This document shows, piece by piece, positions 5,886-13,810 of a stretch of 17,511 bases of DNA. This DNA is from DATFWC01 sp045801465 (lineage in GTDB: Bacteria; Pseudomonadota; Alphaproteobacteria; Rhizobiales; Xanthobacteraceae). The notes beneath the pieces are model-generated. The model made no database searches, had not been told where the DNA came from, and saw only the letters and a list, made by a program, of their open reading frames with translations. The translations under genes and the position numbers were made by a program. The number at the start of each line of letters is the position of its first letter. Position 1 is the first letter of the stretch. The stretch spans positions 1-17,511 of the forward strand of contig JBJMSU010000179.1 in NCBI GenBank assembly GCA_045801465.1, read 5' to 3'.

Positions 5886-6899
5886 CTATTCGGCCGGAGT
5901 CGCCATCGGCTGCCGTTGCGACTCGTTCGGCCCGGTCCGCGCCATCTCCTGCTCGAGCCACAGCCGGTGGTGCTCCTTCGCCCAGTTGTGATCGACCTCG
6001 CCGGTTCCCATCGCCTCAAAGGCGCCTTCCATGCCGATCGTGCCGATATAGATGTGGGCCAGCATGGCGGCGGTGAACAGCAGCGCGACGATACCGTGGA
6101 CGATCTGGGCGAGCTGCATGCCGGCGATCGTCGTCCCGTAGAACGGGAACATCAGGATGTAGCCGGTGATGGCCACCGCGACGCCGCCGATCACCACGAT
6201 CCAGTAGATCCCCTTCTGGCCGGCGTTGAAGCGATAGGCGGGTGGGTGATCGTGACCGACGATGCCGCCTCCGCGCTTGAACCACTCGACGTCGACCCGA
6301 TTCGGAATGTTGCCGGCGATCCACATGAGGAAGATCGCGATCACGCCGATGGCGAATGGGAAGCTGAGATAATTATGCAGGTACTTCGCCCACTGCGACC
6401 ACGCGGCGAACGCCTCCAGCCCGAGCAGCGGCAGCAGCAGCGGCTTGCCGAACGTGATGTTGAGGCCGCTGATGGCCAGGATGACGAAGCACGTCGCGGT
6501 CAGCCAATGGACGAAGCGCTCGAAAGCGTTGAAGCGCACGATGGTGCGACCCGATCGGCCGCTCTCGATGCGCACCATTCCGCGCCACAGATAGAAGACA
6601 ACGAGCACAACCAGCATGCCGAGAATGACGATCGCGCCGATCCAGCGCAGGGTCACCTCGTGGAACCGGCGCCAGCTGCGGCCCTCCGGCTGCTCCAGCA
6701 CGCTCGCCTTCTCGTCCGGAATGGAAATCCGCCCCTCGACCCTTTGCAGCTGCCGTAGCAAATCCTGCTCTTTCACGGAGCTGGCGGTCGGGTTGATTTG
6801 CGTGGGCTGCTGCGCAACGGCCGGCACCGCCAGCGCCACGAGCCAGACCAGCGCGAATGCCCCCACGACGTAGCGAAGCCTGGCAAATAGCATCGCCAT
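5886..6899 (-). CDS. fdhC: Formate dehydrogenase cytochrome b (gamma) subunit
   Basis: This membrane subunit takes electrons from the FdhB clusters and reduces quinone via two b hemes. In the 337-aa product, likely heme ligands are His131 (ERFVHWLTA), His175 (KYLHNYL), His268 (QIVHG) and His282 (LAHIYIG). The 14-residue spacing of the last pair equals that in E. coli FdnI. Four core helices are visible. Compared with FdnI there is an extra N-terminus: a cleavable-looking signal (VWLVALAVPAVAQ, about 18-30), a polar periplasmic-like stretch (31-84), and an added helix (about 87-104). The ATG at 6899 has an AAGGAGGAAG site; upstream in-frame codons lack one. It is the last gene of the fdh operon, 70 bp after fdhB. 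A DHDHPP-like His patch (GHDHPP, 215-220) lies in a loop. Confidence 0.94.
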   Translation of the reverse strand: MAMLFARLRYVVGAFALVWLVALAVPAVAQQPTQINPTASSVKEQDLLRQLQRVEGRISIPDEKASVLEQPEGRSWRRFHEVTLRWIGAIVILGMLVVLVVFYLWRGMVRIESGRSGRTIVRFNAFERFVHWLTATCFVILAISGLNITFGKPLLLPLLGLEAFAAWSQWAKYLHNYLSFPFAIGVIAIFLMWIAGNIPNRVDVEWFKRGGGIVGHDHPPAYRFNAGQKGIYWIVVIGGVAVAITGYILMFPFYGTTIAGMQLAQIVHGIVALLFTAAMLAHIYIGTIGMEGAFEAMGTGEVDHNWAKEHHRLWLEQEMARTGPNESQRQPMATPAE

Positions 6900-6969
6900 C
6901 TCTTCCTCCTTGTCGCTTTTTCCGAGGTCGGTGCGGCCACCCCCTGAGCCGCACCGCCGGTTCCTCACG

Positions 6970-7566
6970 TCACGATGCGATCGTCTCGCGATAGGCCGTC
7001 TGCCACCCCCACGCGCCCGATCCGTAGCCGCGCTTCATCACCCGCTCCTTGTAGATCTCGGCAATGATCTCGCCGTCACCGGCGAGCAGCGACTTGGTCG
7101 AGCACATCTCGGCGCACAGCGGCAGCTTGCCCTCGGCGAGGCGGTTGGCTCCATATTTCACGTACTCGGCCGACGTCATGTCGGCTTCCGGCCCGCCCGC
7201 GCAATAGGTGCATTTATCCATCTTGCCGCGCGAGCCGAAGTTGCCGACGCGCGGATATTGCGGGGCGCCGAACGGACAGGCGTAGAAGCAATAGCCGCAG
7301 CCGATGCAGATGTCCTTGGAGTGGAGGACGACCGCATCCGCCGTCGTATAGAACGCGTTGGTCGGGCATACCGCGGCGCACGGGGCGTCGGTGCAGTGCA
7401 TGCACGCCATGGTGACCGAGCGCTCACCCGGCTTGCCGTCGTTGATGGTGACGACGCGCCGGCGGTTGATGCCCCACGGCACGTCGTGCTCGTTCTTGCA
7501 GGCGGTGACGCAGGCGTTGCACTCGATGCAACGGTCGGCGTCGCAGAGAAATTTCATTCGAGCCAT
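6970..7566 (-). CDS. fdhB: Formate dehydrogenase iron-sulfur (beta) subunit, FDH3 type
   Basis: This electron-transfer subunit links FdhA to the cytochrome. The 198-aa protein has 16 cluster cysteines in four sets: C13/16/19/23, C55/58/63/67, C87/90/93/97 and C119/122/151/155. That is enough for four [4Fe-4S] clusters. It also has C8. It is about 100 residues shorter than E. coli FdnH/FdoH and has no C-terminal membrane helix, matching the compact FDH3 beta subunits of Wolinella/Shewanella-type enzymes. It has no Tat signal of its own and presumably travels with FdhA. The ATG at 7566 is 12 nt after the fdhA stop, with GGGAGG about 9 nt upstream. M4 is a minor alternative start. Confidence 0.95.
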   Translation of the reverse strand: MARMKFLCDADRCIECNACVTACKNEHDVPWGINRRRVVTINDGKPGERSVTMACMHCTDAPCAAVCPTNAFYTTADAVVLHSKDICIGCGYCFYACPFGAPQYPRVGNFGSRGKMDKCTYCAGGPEADMTSAEYVKYGANRLAEGKLPLCAEMCSTKSLLAGDGEIIAEIYKERVMKRGYGSGAWGWQTAYRETIAS

Positions 7567-7578
7567 GGTCTAGCCTCC

Positions 7579-10509
7579 CTACGCCGCCCTGATCTGGCAA
7601 AGAGTCGCCTTGGGTTCCTGCATGCCGGTGACCGGATCGTAGCCGTAGGTCGTGAGCGTGTTCGCGCTCTCGCCCAGCACGATCGGATCGGCGCCTTTCG
7701 GGTATTTGTCGCGCTGATCGGTGCCCTGGAACCAGCCGGCGAAGTGGAATGGGCTCCACGTCACCCCTTTGCCGACGCGTTCGGTCACCAACGCCCTCAT
7801 CTTGGCGCGCGCATTATTGGCCGGGCCCGTCACCCACACCCAGGCTCCGTCCTTGATGCCGCGCTCGGCGGCATCGGCAGGATTGATCTCGACGAACATG
7901 TCCTGCTGCAGCTCGGCGAGCCACTTATTGGAGCGGGTCTCCTCGCCGCCGCCTTCGTACTCGACCAGACGGCCTGAGCTGAAGATCAGCGGGAACTCCT
8001 TGGCGATCCCTTTCTCCACGTTCTGCTTCTGGATCGTGAAGCCGATATTGGGTACGCGGAACTGACGCGCGTCCGGCAAGGTCGGATACTTGGCCACGAG
8101 GTCCGCGCGCGGAGTATAGATCGGCTCGCGATGCACCGGAATCGGATCCGGCAGGTTCCATGCGTTGGCGCGGGCCTTGCCGTTGCCGTAATGGATCACG
8201 CCATGATCGAGGCAAACGCGCTGGATGCCGCCCGACAGGTCGGTCGCCCATGACACGGTGTCGATATTGTTGCCGCCGACCTTCTGGATGACCGCAAGCT
8301 CCTCGGGCTTGAGATCCTTATCCCAGCCGAGCTTCTTGAGCACCCCCATGGTGAACTCGGGGTATCCGTCCTTGATCTCCGAGTCCTTCGAGTAGGAGCC
8401 TTCCGCCAACAGCGTGACGCCGTTGCGTTCGACGCCGAAGCGGGCGCGGAACGTGCTGCCGCCATCCTTCACATGCAGGTTGGCGTTGTACAGCGTGTGG
8501 GTGCCGGGATGGCGGATTTCCGGCGCGCCCCAGCACGGCCACGGCAGGCCGTAATAATCGCCGCCCACCTCCGGATCGTCCTTCGGCGCGCGCAACGTGA
8601 CCAGGTCGAATTTCGCCTGGTTCTGCATGTGCGCCTTCAGGCGCTCCGGCGACTGGCCGCAATAGCCGGTCGACCATCCGCCGCGATTGATCTCGCGCAG
8701 GATGTCCTCGGCCGAGGGCACGTTGTTCTCGACTTTGATGTTCTTGAACATCAGGTCGGCGAAACCGAGCTTCTTGGCGAGGAGATACATCACCTCGTAA
8801 TCGTCCTTCGACTCGAAGATCGGCTTGACGATCGGCTCGTACCACTGCAGCGAGCGGTTGGAGGCGGTGCGCGACCCCTTGGTCTCGAACTGCGTCGCGA
8901 TCGGCAAGAGATACGTGTCGTTCTTGCGCTCGGACAGCACCGCCCAGGTGGTCGGGTGCGGATCGGCGACGACCAAGAGGTCGATCTTCTCCAGCCCTTT
9001 CGCCACCTCCGGCATGCGCGTGATGGTATTGCCGCCGTGGCCGAACACCATCATGGCCTTGATGTTGTCCTTTTGCGCCACCTGGTCCTTGGGCAGCATC
9101 GCGGCATCGAACCAGCGGGTCGACGGGATGCCGGGCGTCTCCATCAACTTGACCGGCTTGCCATCCGCGCCCGTGATCGTGTCGAAGCGGGACGCCATCC
9201 AGTCGTATTCGACCTCCCACACCCGGCACCAGTGCTTCCACGCGCCTTCCGCCAGACCGTAGTAGAGCGGCAGCGTCACGATATCGAGGCCGAGATCGGT
9301 CGCGCCCTGAACGTTGCAATGACCGCGGAAAATGTTGGCGCCGTTGCCGAAGCCACCGACGTTTCCGGTCGCCAGCAGCAGAATGCAGCTCGCGCGGACG
9401 TTCGCGGTGCCGACCGAATACTGGGTCTGGCCCATCGCCCAGATCAGGCATGAGGGCTTTTGCTTGGCGAACGTTTCCGCGACGCGCTTGAGCTGCTCAG
9501 GCGGGATCCCGGTGACCCGTTCAGTCTCTTCCGGGTTCCACTTGTCGATCTCCTTGCGGACATCGTCCATGCCGTACACGCGCTGGCGGATGAATTCCTT
9601 GTCCTCCCAGCCGTTCTGGAAGATGTGCCAGAGGATGCCGTAGATCGTGGCGATGTGGGTTCCGGGACGCACCCGGACATATTCCGTCGCGTGCGCGGCG
9701 GTGCGCGTGAGACGCGGGTCGATGACGATGAAGTTCGCCCGGTTGAGCTCCTTGCCTTCCAGCAAGTGCTGCAACGACACCGGATGAGCTTCCGCCGGGT
9801 TGCCGCCCATGATGACGAGCGTCTTGCTGTTGCGGATGTCGTTGTACGAGTTGGTCATCGCGCCGTAGCCCCAGGTATTGGCTACGCCGGCGACCGTGGT
9901 GGAATGGCAGATGCGCGCCTGGTGGTCGGAGTTGTTGGTGCCCCAGAAGGCGGCGAACTTGCGATTGAGATAGGAGCCCTCGTTGGAGAATTTCGCCGAC
10001 CCCAGCCAGTAGACCGCGTCGGGCCCAGACTTCTCGCGGATCGCCATCAGCTTGTCGCCGATCTCGTTGATGGCCTGATCCCACGACACGCGGGTCCATT
10101 GGCCGTTGACGAGCTTCATCGGGTAGCGCAGCCGGCGGTCGCCGTGCACGAGCTCGCGCACGGAGGCGCCCTTGGCGCAGTGCGAGCCGCGGTTGAGCGG
10201 ACTATCCCAGCCCGGCTCCTGACCGATCCACACGCCGTTCGAGACTTCGCCGATGACGGTGCAGCCGACCGAGCAATGGGTGCAGATGCCTTTGCGCAGC
10301 TCGACCTGCGCGCCTTGCGCCGGCGGCGGCCCGGCTTCGGCCTTGCGGACGCTGGCGAGCGGCAGCGCCCCCAGCGAGGCGAAACTGCCGGCGACGAGGC
10401 CCGATCGGCGCAGGAATGCGCGGCGATCGAGACCGCCACCGGATTGGCTGGCGAAAGCGGCGGCGAGCGTGCCGCGACGTGCTTCGCGTTCCGTTCTCTT
10501 GATCAGCAC
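7579..10509 (-). CDS. fdhA: Formate dehydrogenase catalytic (alpha) subunit, cysteine type
   Basis: FdhA oxidises formate to CO2 at a bis-MGD Mo or W centre in the periplasm. The 976-aa product starts with a Tat signal (DRRAFLRRSGLVAG, residues 28-41). It then has the [4Fe-4S] ligands C76, C79, C83 and C111. The active-site segment is ARICHSTTVAGVANTWGYGA, with Cys201-His202 where E. coli FdnG/FdhF has selenocysteine-His, so no selenium is needed. The RVRPGTH motif, holding the conserved active-site Arg, is present, as is a full C-terminal molydopterin-binding domain. The start is GTG at 10509, set by an AGGAGGG site 6 nt away that overlaps the fdhX stop. Mo versus W use cannot be decided from sequence. 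Confidence 0.97.
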   Translation of the reverse strand: MLIKRTEREARRGTLAAAFASQSGGGLDRRAFLRRSGLVAGSFASLGALPLASVRKAEAGPPPAQGAQVELRKGICTHCSVGCTVIGEVSNGVWIGQEPGWDSPLNRGSHCAKGASVRELVHGDRRLRYPMKLVNGQWTRVSWDQAINEIGDKLMAIREKSGPDAVYWLGSAKFSNEGSYLNRKFAAFWGTNNSDHQARICHSTTVAGVANTWGYGAMTNSYNDIRNSKTLVIMGGNPAEAHPVSLQHLLEGKELNRANFIVIDPRLTRTAAHATEYVRVRPGTHIATIYGILWHIFQNGWEDKEFIRQRVYGMDDVRKEIDKWNPEETERVTGIPPEQLKRVAETFAKQKPSCLIWAMGQTQYSVGTANVRASCILLLATGNVGGFGNGANIFRGHCNVQGATDLGLDIVTLPLYYGLAEGAWKHWCRVWEVEYDWMASRFDTITGADGKPVKLMETPGIPSTRWFDAAMLPKDQVAQKDNIKAMMVFGHGGNTITRMPEVAKGLEKIDLLVVADPHPTTWAVLSERKNDTYLLPIATQFETKGSRTASNRSLQWYEPIVKPIFESKDDYEVMYLLAKKLGFADLMFKNIKVENNVPSAEDILREINRGGWSTGYCGQSPERLKAHMQNQAKFDLVTLRAPKDDPEVGGDYYGLPWPCWGAPEIRHPGTHTLYNANLHVKDGGSTFRARFGVERNGVTLLAEGSYSKDSEIKDGYPEFTMGVLKKLGWDKDLKPEELAVIQKVGGNNIDTVSWATDLSGGIQRVCLDHGVIHYGNGKARANAWNLPDPIPVHREPIYTPRADLVAKYPTLPDARQFRVPNIGFTIQKQNVEKGIAKEFPLIFSSGRLVEYEGGGEETRSNKWLAELQQDMFVEINPADAAERGIKDGAWVWVTGPANNARAKMRALVTERVGKGVTWSPFHFAGWFQGTDQRDKYPKGADPIVLGESANTLTTYGYDPVTGMQEPKATLCQIRAA

Positions 10510-10521
10510 GGTCGGCCCTCC

Positions 10522-10728
10522 TCACTTCGTCGGATAGCGATTGACCCGGTAAAAGGTCTTGACGTGATCGGTTTCGCGATAGCGCGTCTTGCGCTTCTCG
10601 TCGTTGGTTTCGGTGTCGGCCTGCGCGGCGCCGGCGAGCGGGCCCGCGGTCGTCGCGGCGACACCGGCGCCTGCGCCCAACGTGCGCAGGAAATCGCGAC
10701 GCGCCACCTTTCTGGTTTCAAGTTTCAT
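10522..10728 (-). CDS. fdhX: FdhX, formate dehydrogenase region Tat-target small protein
   Basis: This 68-aa protein is the type usually found directly before fdhA in FDH3 clusters. It has a twin-arginine signal (VARRDFLRTLGAGAG, residues 8-22), an Ala-rich hydrophobic segment ending near AQA (35-37), and a short mature tail (KTRYRETDHVKTFYRVNRYP region). That tail is only about 30 residues and carries no cofactor motif. Its role is not established; it might escort FdhA or be a small periplasmic subunit. The ATG at 10728 has a GAGGAGG site 8 nt upstream. The gap to fdhA is 12 nt. Confidence 0.92.
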   Translation of the reverse strand: MKLETRKVARRDFLRTLGAGAGVAATTAGPLAGAAQADTETNDEKRKTRYRETDHVKTFYRVNRYPTK

Positions 10729-10763
10729 CGACGTGTCCTCCTCGAAAGTTGATGCTGCGCCGC

Positions 10764-11534
10764 TCAAGAGGGCAGCGCAAAGGCCTCCGTTTCGATGTCA
10801 ATGAAGAGACGACCGACGGTGCCGACGCGAGCGTAGAAGTCCGCCGCCTCGGCCCGTTCGAGATCCGCGAAGAAGCGCCCGATCCACGGCTTGAGATGGC
10901 GCTCGAAGATGCGCTGCTCGCTGCCCGCGGGCGCCGCAAATTGTCCGTCCGCAAGCCCCGCCATGATCTCGCACAGGATCGCCGCATGATCCTCCGGCTC
11001 GATATTGCCGGCGGCCCGTTCCAGCCCCAAGGCCTTGAGATCCTCACGCAACCGCGCCAGCGGGCGCTCATGCAGGAAGCCGGTGAGATAGTACGAGCCG
11101 TATGGCAACAGCTCGCCGCGTCCAAGCCCGATGAACAGATCGAAGTATTCGCGCTGAAGGCGATCCGCCGTGGTCTCGCTCGCTGCCTGCGCCAGGGCCA
11201 CATGCGCAATGCCCAATGGGCTCGCATCGCCGCGCAGCTTTGCCAGCCGGGCCAGCAGGTCGGCATCCGGCGCGCGCGCCAGCAGCGCCGCAAGCAACGC
11301 ATATTGCCGCGACCGGGCGGCCTCGACCTCCCTGACCGGGTCGGGTGCCGCGCCGTAGAGGTCGGGCCGCAGCGTCGCGCGATCGACCCCCGTCGCTTCC
11401 TCGACCGCGCCCACGCGCTCAATCGGCACGCGAGTCCAGCCGGAGACCGACGGCTGAGAAATGCCTAATTTTCGGGCAAGCTCGCTCACGCCTCCGACCA
11501 CACGGATAGCTTCGTCGAGACCGGAATCGCGCAT
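10764..11534 (-). CDS. TorD-family chaperone with an N-terminal helix-turn-helix domain
   Basis: TorD-type chaperones bind the Tat signal and the apo form of molybdoenzymes until the cofactor is loaded. Residues 75-250 show the family: EYFDLFIGLGRGELLPYGSY (129-148), the EPEDHAAILCEIMAGL block (179-194), and HLKPWIGRFFADLE (213-226). Residues 1-60 form a separate domain, DEAIRVVGGVSELARKLGIS then QPSVSGWTR. This reads as a Cro/YdaS-like HTH with the recognition helix around 27-35. The protein is thus about 60 residues longer than a plain TorD, and it is the first gene of the fdh operon, 35 nt before fdhX. The start ATG 11534 is used because it includes the complete HTH. The promoter and a palindrome lie immediately upstream, which suggests self-regulation. 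DNA binding is inferred, not shown. Confidence 0.92.
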   Translation of the reverse strand: MRDSGLDEAIRVVGGVSELARKLGISQPSVSGWTRVPIERVGAVEEATGVDRATLRPDLYGAAPDPVREVEAARSRQYALLAALLARAPDADLLARLAKLRGDASPLGIAHVALAQAASETTADRLQREYFDLFIGLGRGELLPYGSYYLTGFLHERPLARLREDLKALGLERAAGNIEPEDHAAILCEIMAGLADGQFAAPAGSEQRIFERHLKPWIGRFFADLERAEAADFYARVGTVGRLFIDIETEAFALPS

Positions 11535-11542
11535 CCTGTTCC

Positions 11543-11562
11543 CTGTTTAGAATTGTAAACAG
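11543..11562. promoter_or_regulatory. 20-bp palindromic operator candidate
   Basis: CTGTTTAGAATTGTAAACAG has perfect 7-bp arms around a 6-bp centre. It sits 8 bp upstream of the HTH-TorD start codon and overlaps the predicted -10 box by two bases. That position would block transcription if occupied. The natural candidate ligand is the HTH domain encoded directly downstream. Confidence 0.6.
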
Positions 11563-11589
11563 TAAAGAAGCCAATTCATTCCGGGTCAA
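11561..11589 (-). promoter_or_regulatory. Predicted promoter of the HTH-torD/fdhXABC operon
   Basis: On the minus strand TTGACC (11589-11584) is followed after exactly 17 nt by TTTACT (11566-11561). This is a reasonable sigma70-type pair for a GC-rich alphaproteobacterium. Transcription would begin near 11554, leaving a leader of about 20 nt before the ATG at 11534. The -10 match is modest. Confidence 0.5.
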
Positions 11590-11603
11590 TAGGCTGAGCC
11601 TAT
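11589..11603. promoter_or_regulatory. 15-bp palindrome next to the -35 box
   Basis: ATAGGCTGAGCCTAT is a perfect inverted repeat with 7-bp arms and one central base. It borders the predicted -35 element of the fdh operon on the upstream side, the usual place for an activator site. Its sequence is unrelated to the 20-bp palindrome, so a second regulator is possible. Confidence 0.4.
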
Positions 11604-11616
11604 GAGCCACATTATA

Positions 11617-12294
11617 CTAGTGGGGGAGTGCCCCACCATGGTGGCGGACCAAGCCCGCCGGGCGATCATCTGTCGCCTCTTCTTTTTGCAATGCAGCATC
11701 AGCACGGCTCTGCTCGACAGGGCTACGGCCGGTTGCATCGGCAACCGGCACTGCCGTTACGGCAGGCGGCGAGGAGGGCGTTTCGTCGGGCGCACCAACG
11801 CCCGGTTTTTGCGGCGGTTCGGGTTGGCTCTCCGGCGACGACACGCGATCGTCGCTGCGCATCAACTCAGCAATCAGGCGTTGGGCCTCTTGCGGGGGCA
11901 GCACGGACCCAAAACCCGGCACCGCATCAGGCGCGTTGAAGTCCCACGCGTTCTCCGCCAGCCCGACGAAATCACGGATCGCCGGGTCCGCGACCCACGC
12001 GCGGCGTAGTGCCGCACGCGTCAAGTATGCGGGGATTCCAGGCGCCAGGAAGGCACGGATATCGGTGCCGGCGGTGATCGATTCGATCGGCGGCAGGCTT
12101 GCAAGGTCAACCGCGGACTCCTGCTGCTCCTCCGTCGGCGGCGCGCTCGCCGGTGGCGCGTCGGCCTCGTCGCGCACGGCCGGGACGGTTTCTTCGTTCG
12201 GCGCCGCGCCGGTCGGCGGCTCCTCCGACGCAGCCTGTTCCACTTCGCGCTTGCGGCGCGACCAGCGCGTGAGAAAGCCCTCTTGATCGCTCAC
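11617..12294 (-). CDS. DUF3306 family protein, FDH-associated
   Basis: This 225-aa product has the DUF3306 layout. It opens SDQEGFLTRWSRRKREVE and continues with an acidic Pro/Ala/Glu-rich linker (about 20-70). The conserved block follows: LPPIESITAGTDIRAFL, then the ALRRAWVADPAIRDFVGLAE stretch, then NAWDFNAPDAVPGFG. A second disordered linker ends in RHHGGALPH. There are no cysteines or membrane segments, so it is probably a soluble, partly disordered cytoplasmic protein. The start is GTG 12294, inside a GTGA overlap with the DUF3305 stop. DUF3305 and DUF3306 genes are repeatedly seen next to FDH3 genes in proteobacteria, but their biochemical role is not known. It is the last of five coupled genes. 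Confidence 0.9.
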   Translation of the reverse strand: MSDQEGFLTRWSRRKREVEQAASEEPPTGAAPNEETVPAVRDEADAPPASAPPTEEQQESAVDLASLPPIESITAGTDIRAFLAPGIPAYLTRAALRRAWVADPAIRDFVGLAENAWDFNAPDAVPGFGSVLPPQEAQRLIAELMRSDDRVSSPESQPEPPQKPGVGAPDETPSSPPAVTAVPVADATGRSPVEQSRADAALQKEEATDDRPAGLVRHHGGALPH

Positions 12295-12806
12295 TGCTCG
12301 TCCTCGCGAATGGGAGCACGCCGGGCCGGGCTTTGCGGGTTGGCGGAATCGCGCTTGCGCTTGAAGAACACCTGCTCGACATGGTGCTCGGCGACGAACG
12401 CCGCAACCGCCATGCGGACCGGTTCGGGCATCGGCACTGTTTCGACGAGATCGGTGCCGGGCTCGGTCATGGCCTCGCCTTCTGCCGGATTCGCCGTCAC
12501 CGCGACGAGATCGTAGGGCGGCTCCACTCCGGTCGGCCGCAACACGACCCACAGCACCGGTGCATCGCAGGCAAGATTGTCGCGGTAGTAGGTCGTATCC
12601 GACCGGTAGAGCTCGATGTCGGCGGCGCCGGCATAGAAGGTGACGGTTTCGCCGGCATCGGCAAGCGGAGTCCAAGCGGCCGTTTCGGGCTGGCCGGCGA
12701 GCACCGACACCGGACGCCACACATGATCGATCCACGCGCTCTTGGCCTTGCGGCGCTCGACGATGACGCCGACCGGTATGCGCATGAGCGGTGCGGTCTG
12801 GCTCAA
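12291..12806 (-). CDS. DUF3305 family protein, FDH-associated
   Basis: The 171-aa protein has the DUF3305 pattern: IPVGVIVERRKAKSAWIDHVW in pieces near the N-terminus, AAWTPLADAGETVTFYAGAA, and LYRSDTTYYRDNL. It also has PVLWVVLRP and a C-terminal MPEPVRMAVAAFVAEHHVEQ segment. A basic tail (FFKRKRDS) follows. It is probably a soluble beta-rich domain with a helical C-terminus. The start is TTG 12806, chosen because GGAGG lies 7 nt upstream and because it gives the same 4-nt overlap seen at all other junctions here. ATG 12785 is the alternative. The function is unknown; the family partners DUF3306 in FDH loci. Confidence 0.9.
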   Translation of the reverse strand: MSQTAPLMRIPVGVIVERRKAKSAWIDHVWRPVSVLAGQPETAAWTPLADAGETVTFYAGAADIELYRSDTTYYRDNLACDAPVLWVVLRPTGVEPPYDLVAVTANPAEGEAMTEPGTDLVETVPMPEPVRMAVAAFVAEHHVEQVFFKRKRDSANPQSPARRAPIREDEQ

Positions 12807-13810
12807 CTCACTGCCTCCAGATGCCGGATCGGCAGTCCCGCGATCAAGTTCTGCGGCTTCATTCGCAACGTCCGCTCCGCCGACATGGCGAGGAGGAGAT
12901 AGAGCGGGTCGTCGCCGAGCGCCTCGCTGGCAACGGCCGGATCGCGGAAGGTCAGCCGGAAAAGTCCGATCACGCGTGATTGCGTCGCGTCATCGAGGTC
13001 CTCGCGCTTCCATAGGCGATCGCCGATCCGCGTCGCCTCGGCATCGAGACCGACATACCAGGTGAATTGGGCATCACGCAGCTCCACCAGCGGCTCGACC
13101 ACGACATCGACCGCCAGGATATGCTGCACCCATCGCGTGATCACCTCGCCGACCGCCGCGAGCCCCCTGCGCCCGGCGGTCAGATCGAGCGCCATGTCGA
13201 ACTGGTCGCTGCGCGCGAAGTACGCAAGGCCATTGTCGTCGCCCAGCACATCGATCGCGCTCGCCGCCGGCAAGCCCAGCATCGACACCAGCGGCGAAAC
13301 CGGCGTCGCGCTCGATCCGGCGATCGTTTCCTCGTCGGCGGCGATGAGCGAGCCCTCGTGCAGCGTCATGACCTGCGGCCGGAAGAACAGCTCGGCCGCG
13401 CGCAGCACCCATGGGTCTTCGCACCCGTCGAGAATATTGCGCAGGATCACGTGCACCAGCTGATTGACGAAGAGCGGCGGCGTCCTGGCGGCGCCTTCCC
13501 GCATAAGAGCGACATAGGCGGCCTCCAGCGTTCGGTGCCGCAGCAGATGATCGCGAAACGCGATCACGAATTCCCAATTCTCGCGTGCGTCGGCATCGGC
13601 GATCGCCGCAATGTCGGGGCGCGCGACCGGCCGCCGCGGCTCGGCGAGCAGGCCGGCATGGAGCGTACGCTCGACCGCGCAGGCGTCCGCCGGCGGGCTG
13701 AGCTCGGGCCGGGCGAAATAGCATTTGAGAAACTCGTCGGTGACGCGGAGCCCGCCGCCAGCATCGCGGTCAGTCAGATGGTGACCGCAGGAGAGCCAGA
13801 AGTCTTTCAC
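12803..13810 (-). CDS. DUF6352-like conserved protein, FDH-associated
   Basis: This 335-aa protein of unknown function matches, as I recall it, the DUF6352 family found beside FDH genes in Hyphomicrobiales. Visible features include an N-terminal SCGHHLTDRD motif (Cys8, His10, His11), VTDEFLKCYFARPEL, and a second Cys40s region. A long helical middle holds AFRDHLLRHRTLEAAYVALM, and LDGCEDPWVLRAAELFFRPQ follows. The Cys/His pairs at the N-terminus could bind metal, but this is conjecture. There is no signal peptide or membrane segment. The GTG start at 13810 overlaps the previous gene's stop as GTGA, and the 3' end overlaps DUF3305 as TTGA. Confidence 0.85.
   Translation of the reverse strand: MKDFWLSCGHHLTDRDAGGGLRVTDEFLKCYFARPELSPPADACAVERTLHAGLLAEPRRPVARPDIAAIADADARENWEFVIAFRDHLLRHRTLEAAYVALMREGAARTPPLFVNQLVHVILRNILDGCEDPWVLRAAELFFRPQVMTLHEGSLIAADEETIAGSSATPVSPLVSMLGLPAASAIDVLGDDNGLAYFARSDQFDMALDLTAGRRGLAAVGEVITRWVQHILAVDVVVEPLVELRDAQFTWYVGLDAEATRIGDRLWKREDLDDATQSRVIGLFRLTFRDPAVASEALGDDPLYLLLAMSAERTLRMKPQNLIAGLPIRHLEAVS

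Noticed and set aside
9902..9912. Possible selenocysteine codon in fdhA
   Set aside because: The active-site codon is a normal cysteine codon (Cys201) followed by His, and no internal TGA is present.
9460..10752. 430-codon plus-strand frame opposite fdhA/fdhX
   Set aside because: Antisense shadow of well-identified genes; composition is not protein-like.
11611..11616. Perfect TATAAT on the minus strand just after the DUF3306 stop
   Set aside because: No -35 at 16-18 nt upstream. The TTGACC/TTTACT pair closer to the gene has correct spacing and overlaps the operator.
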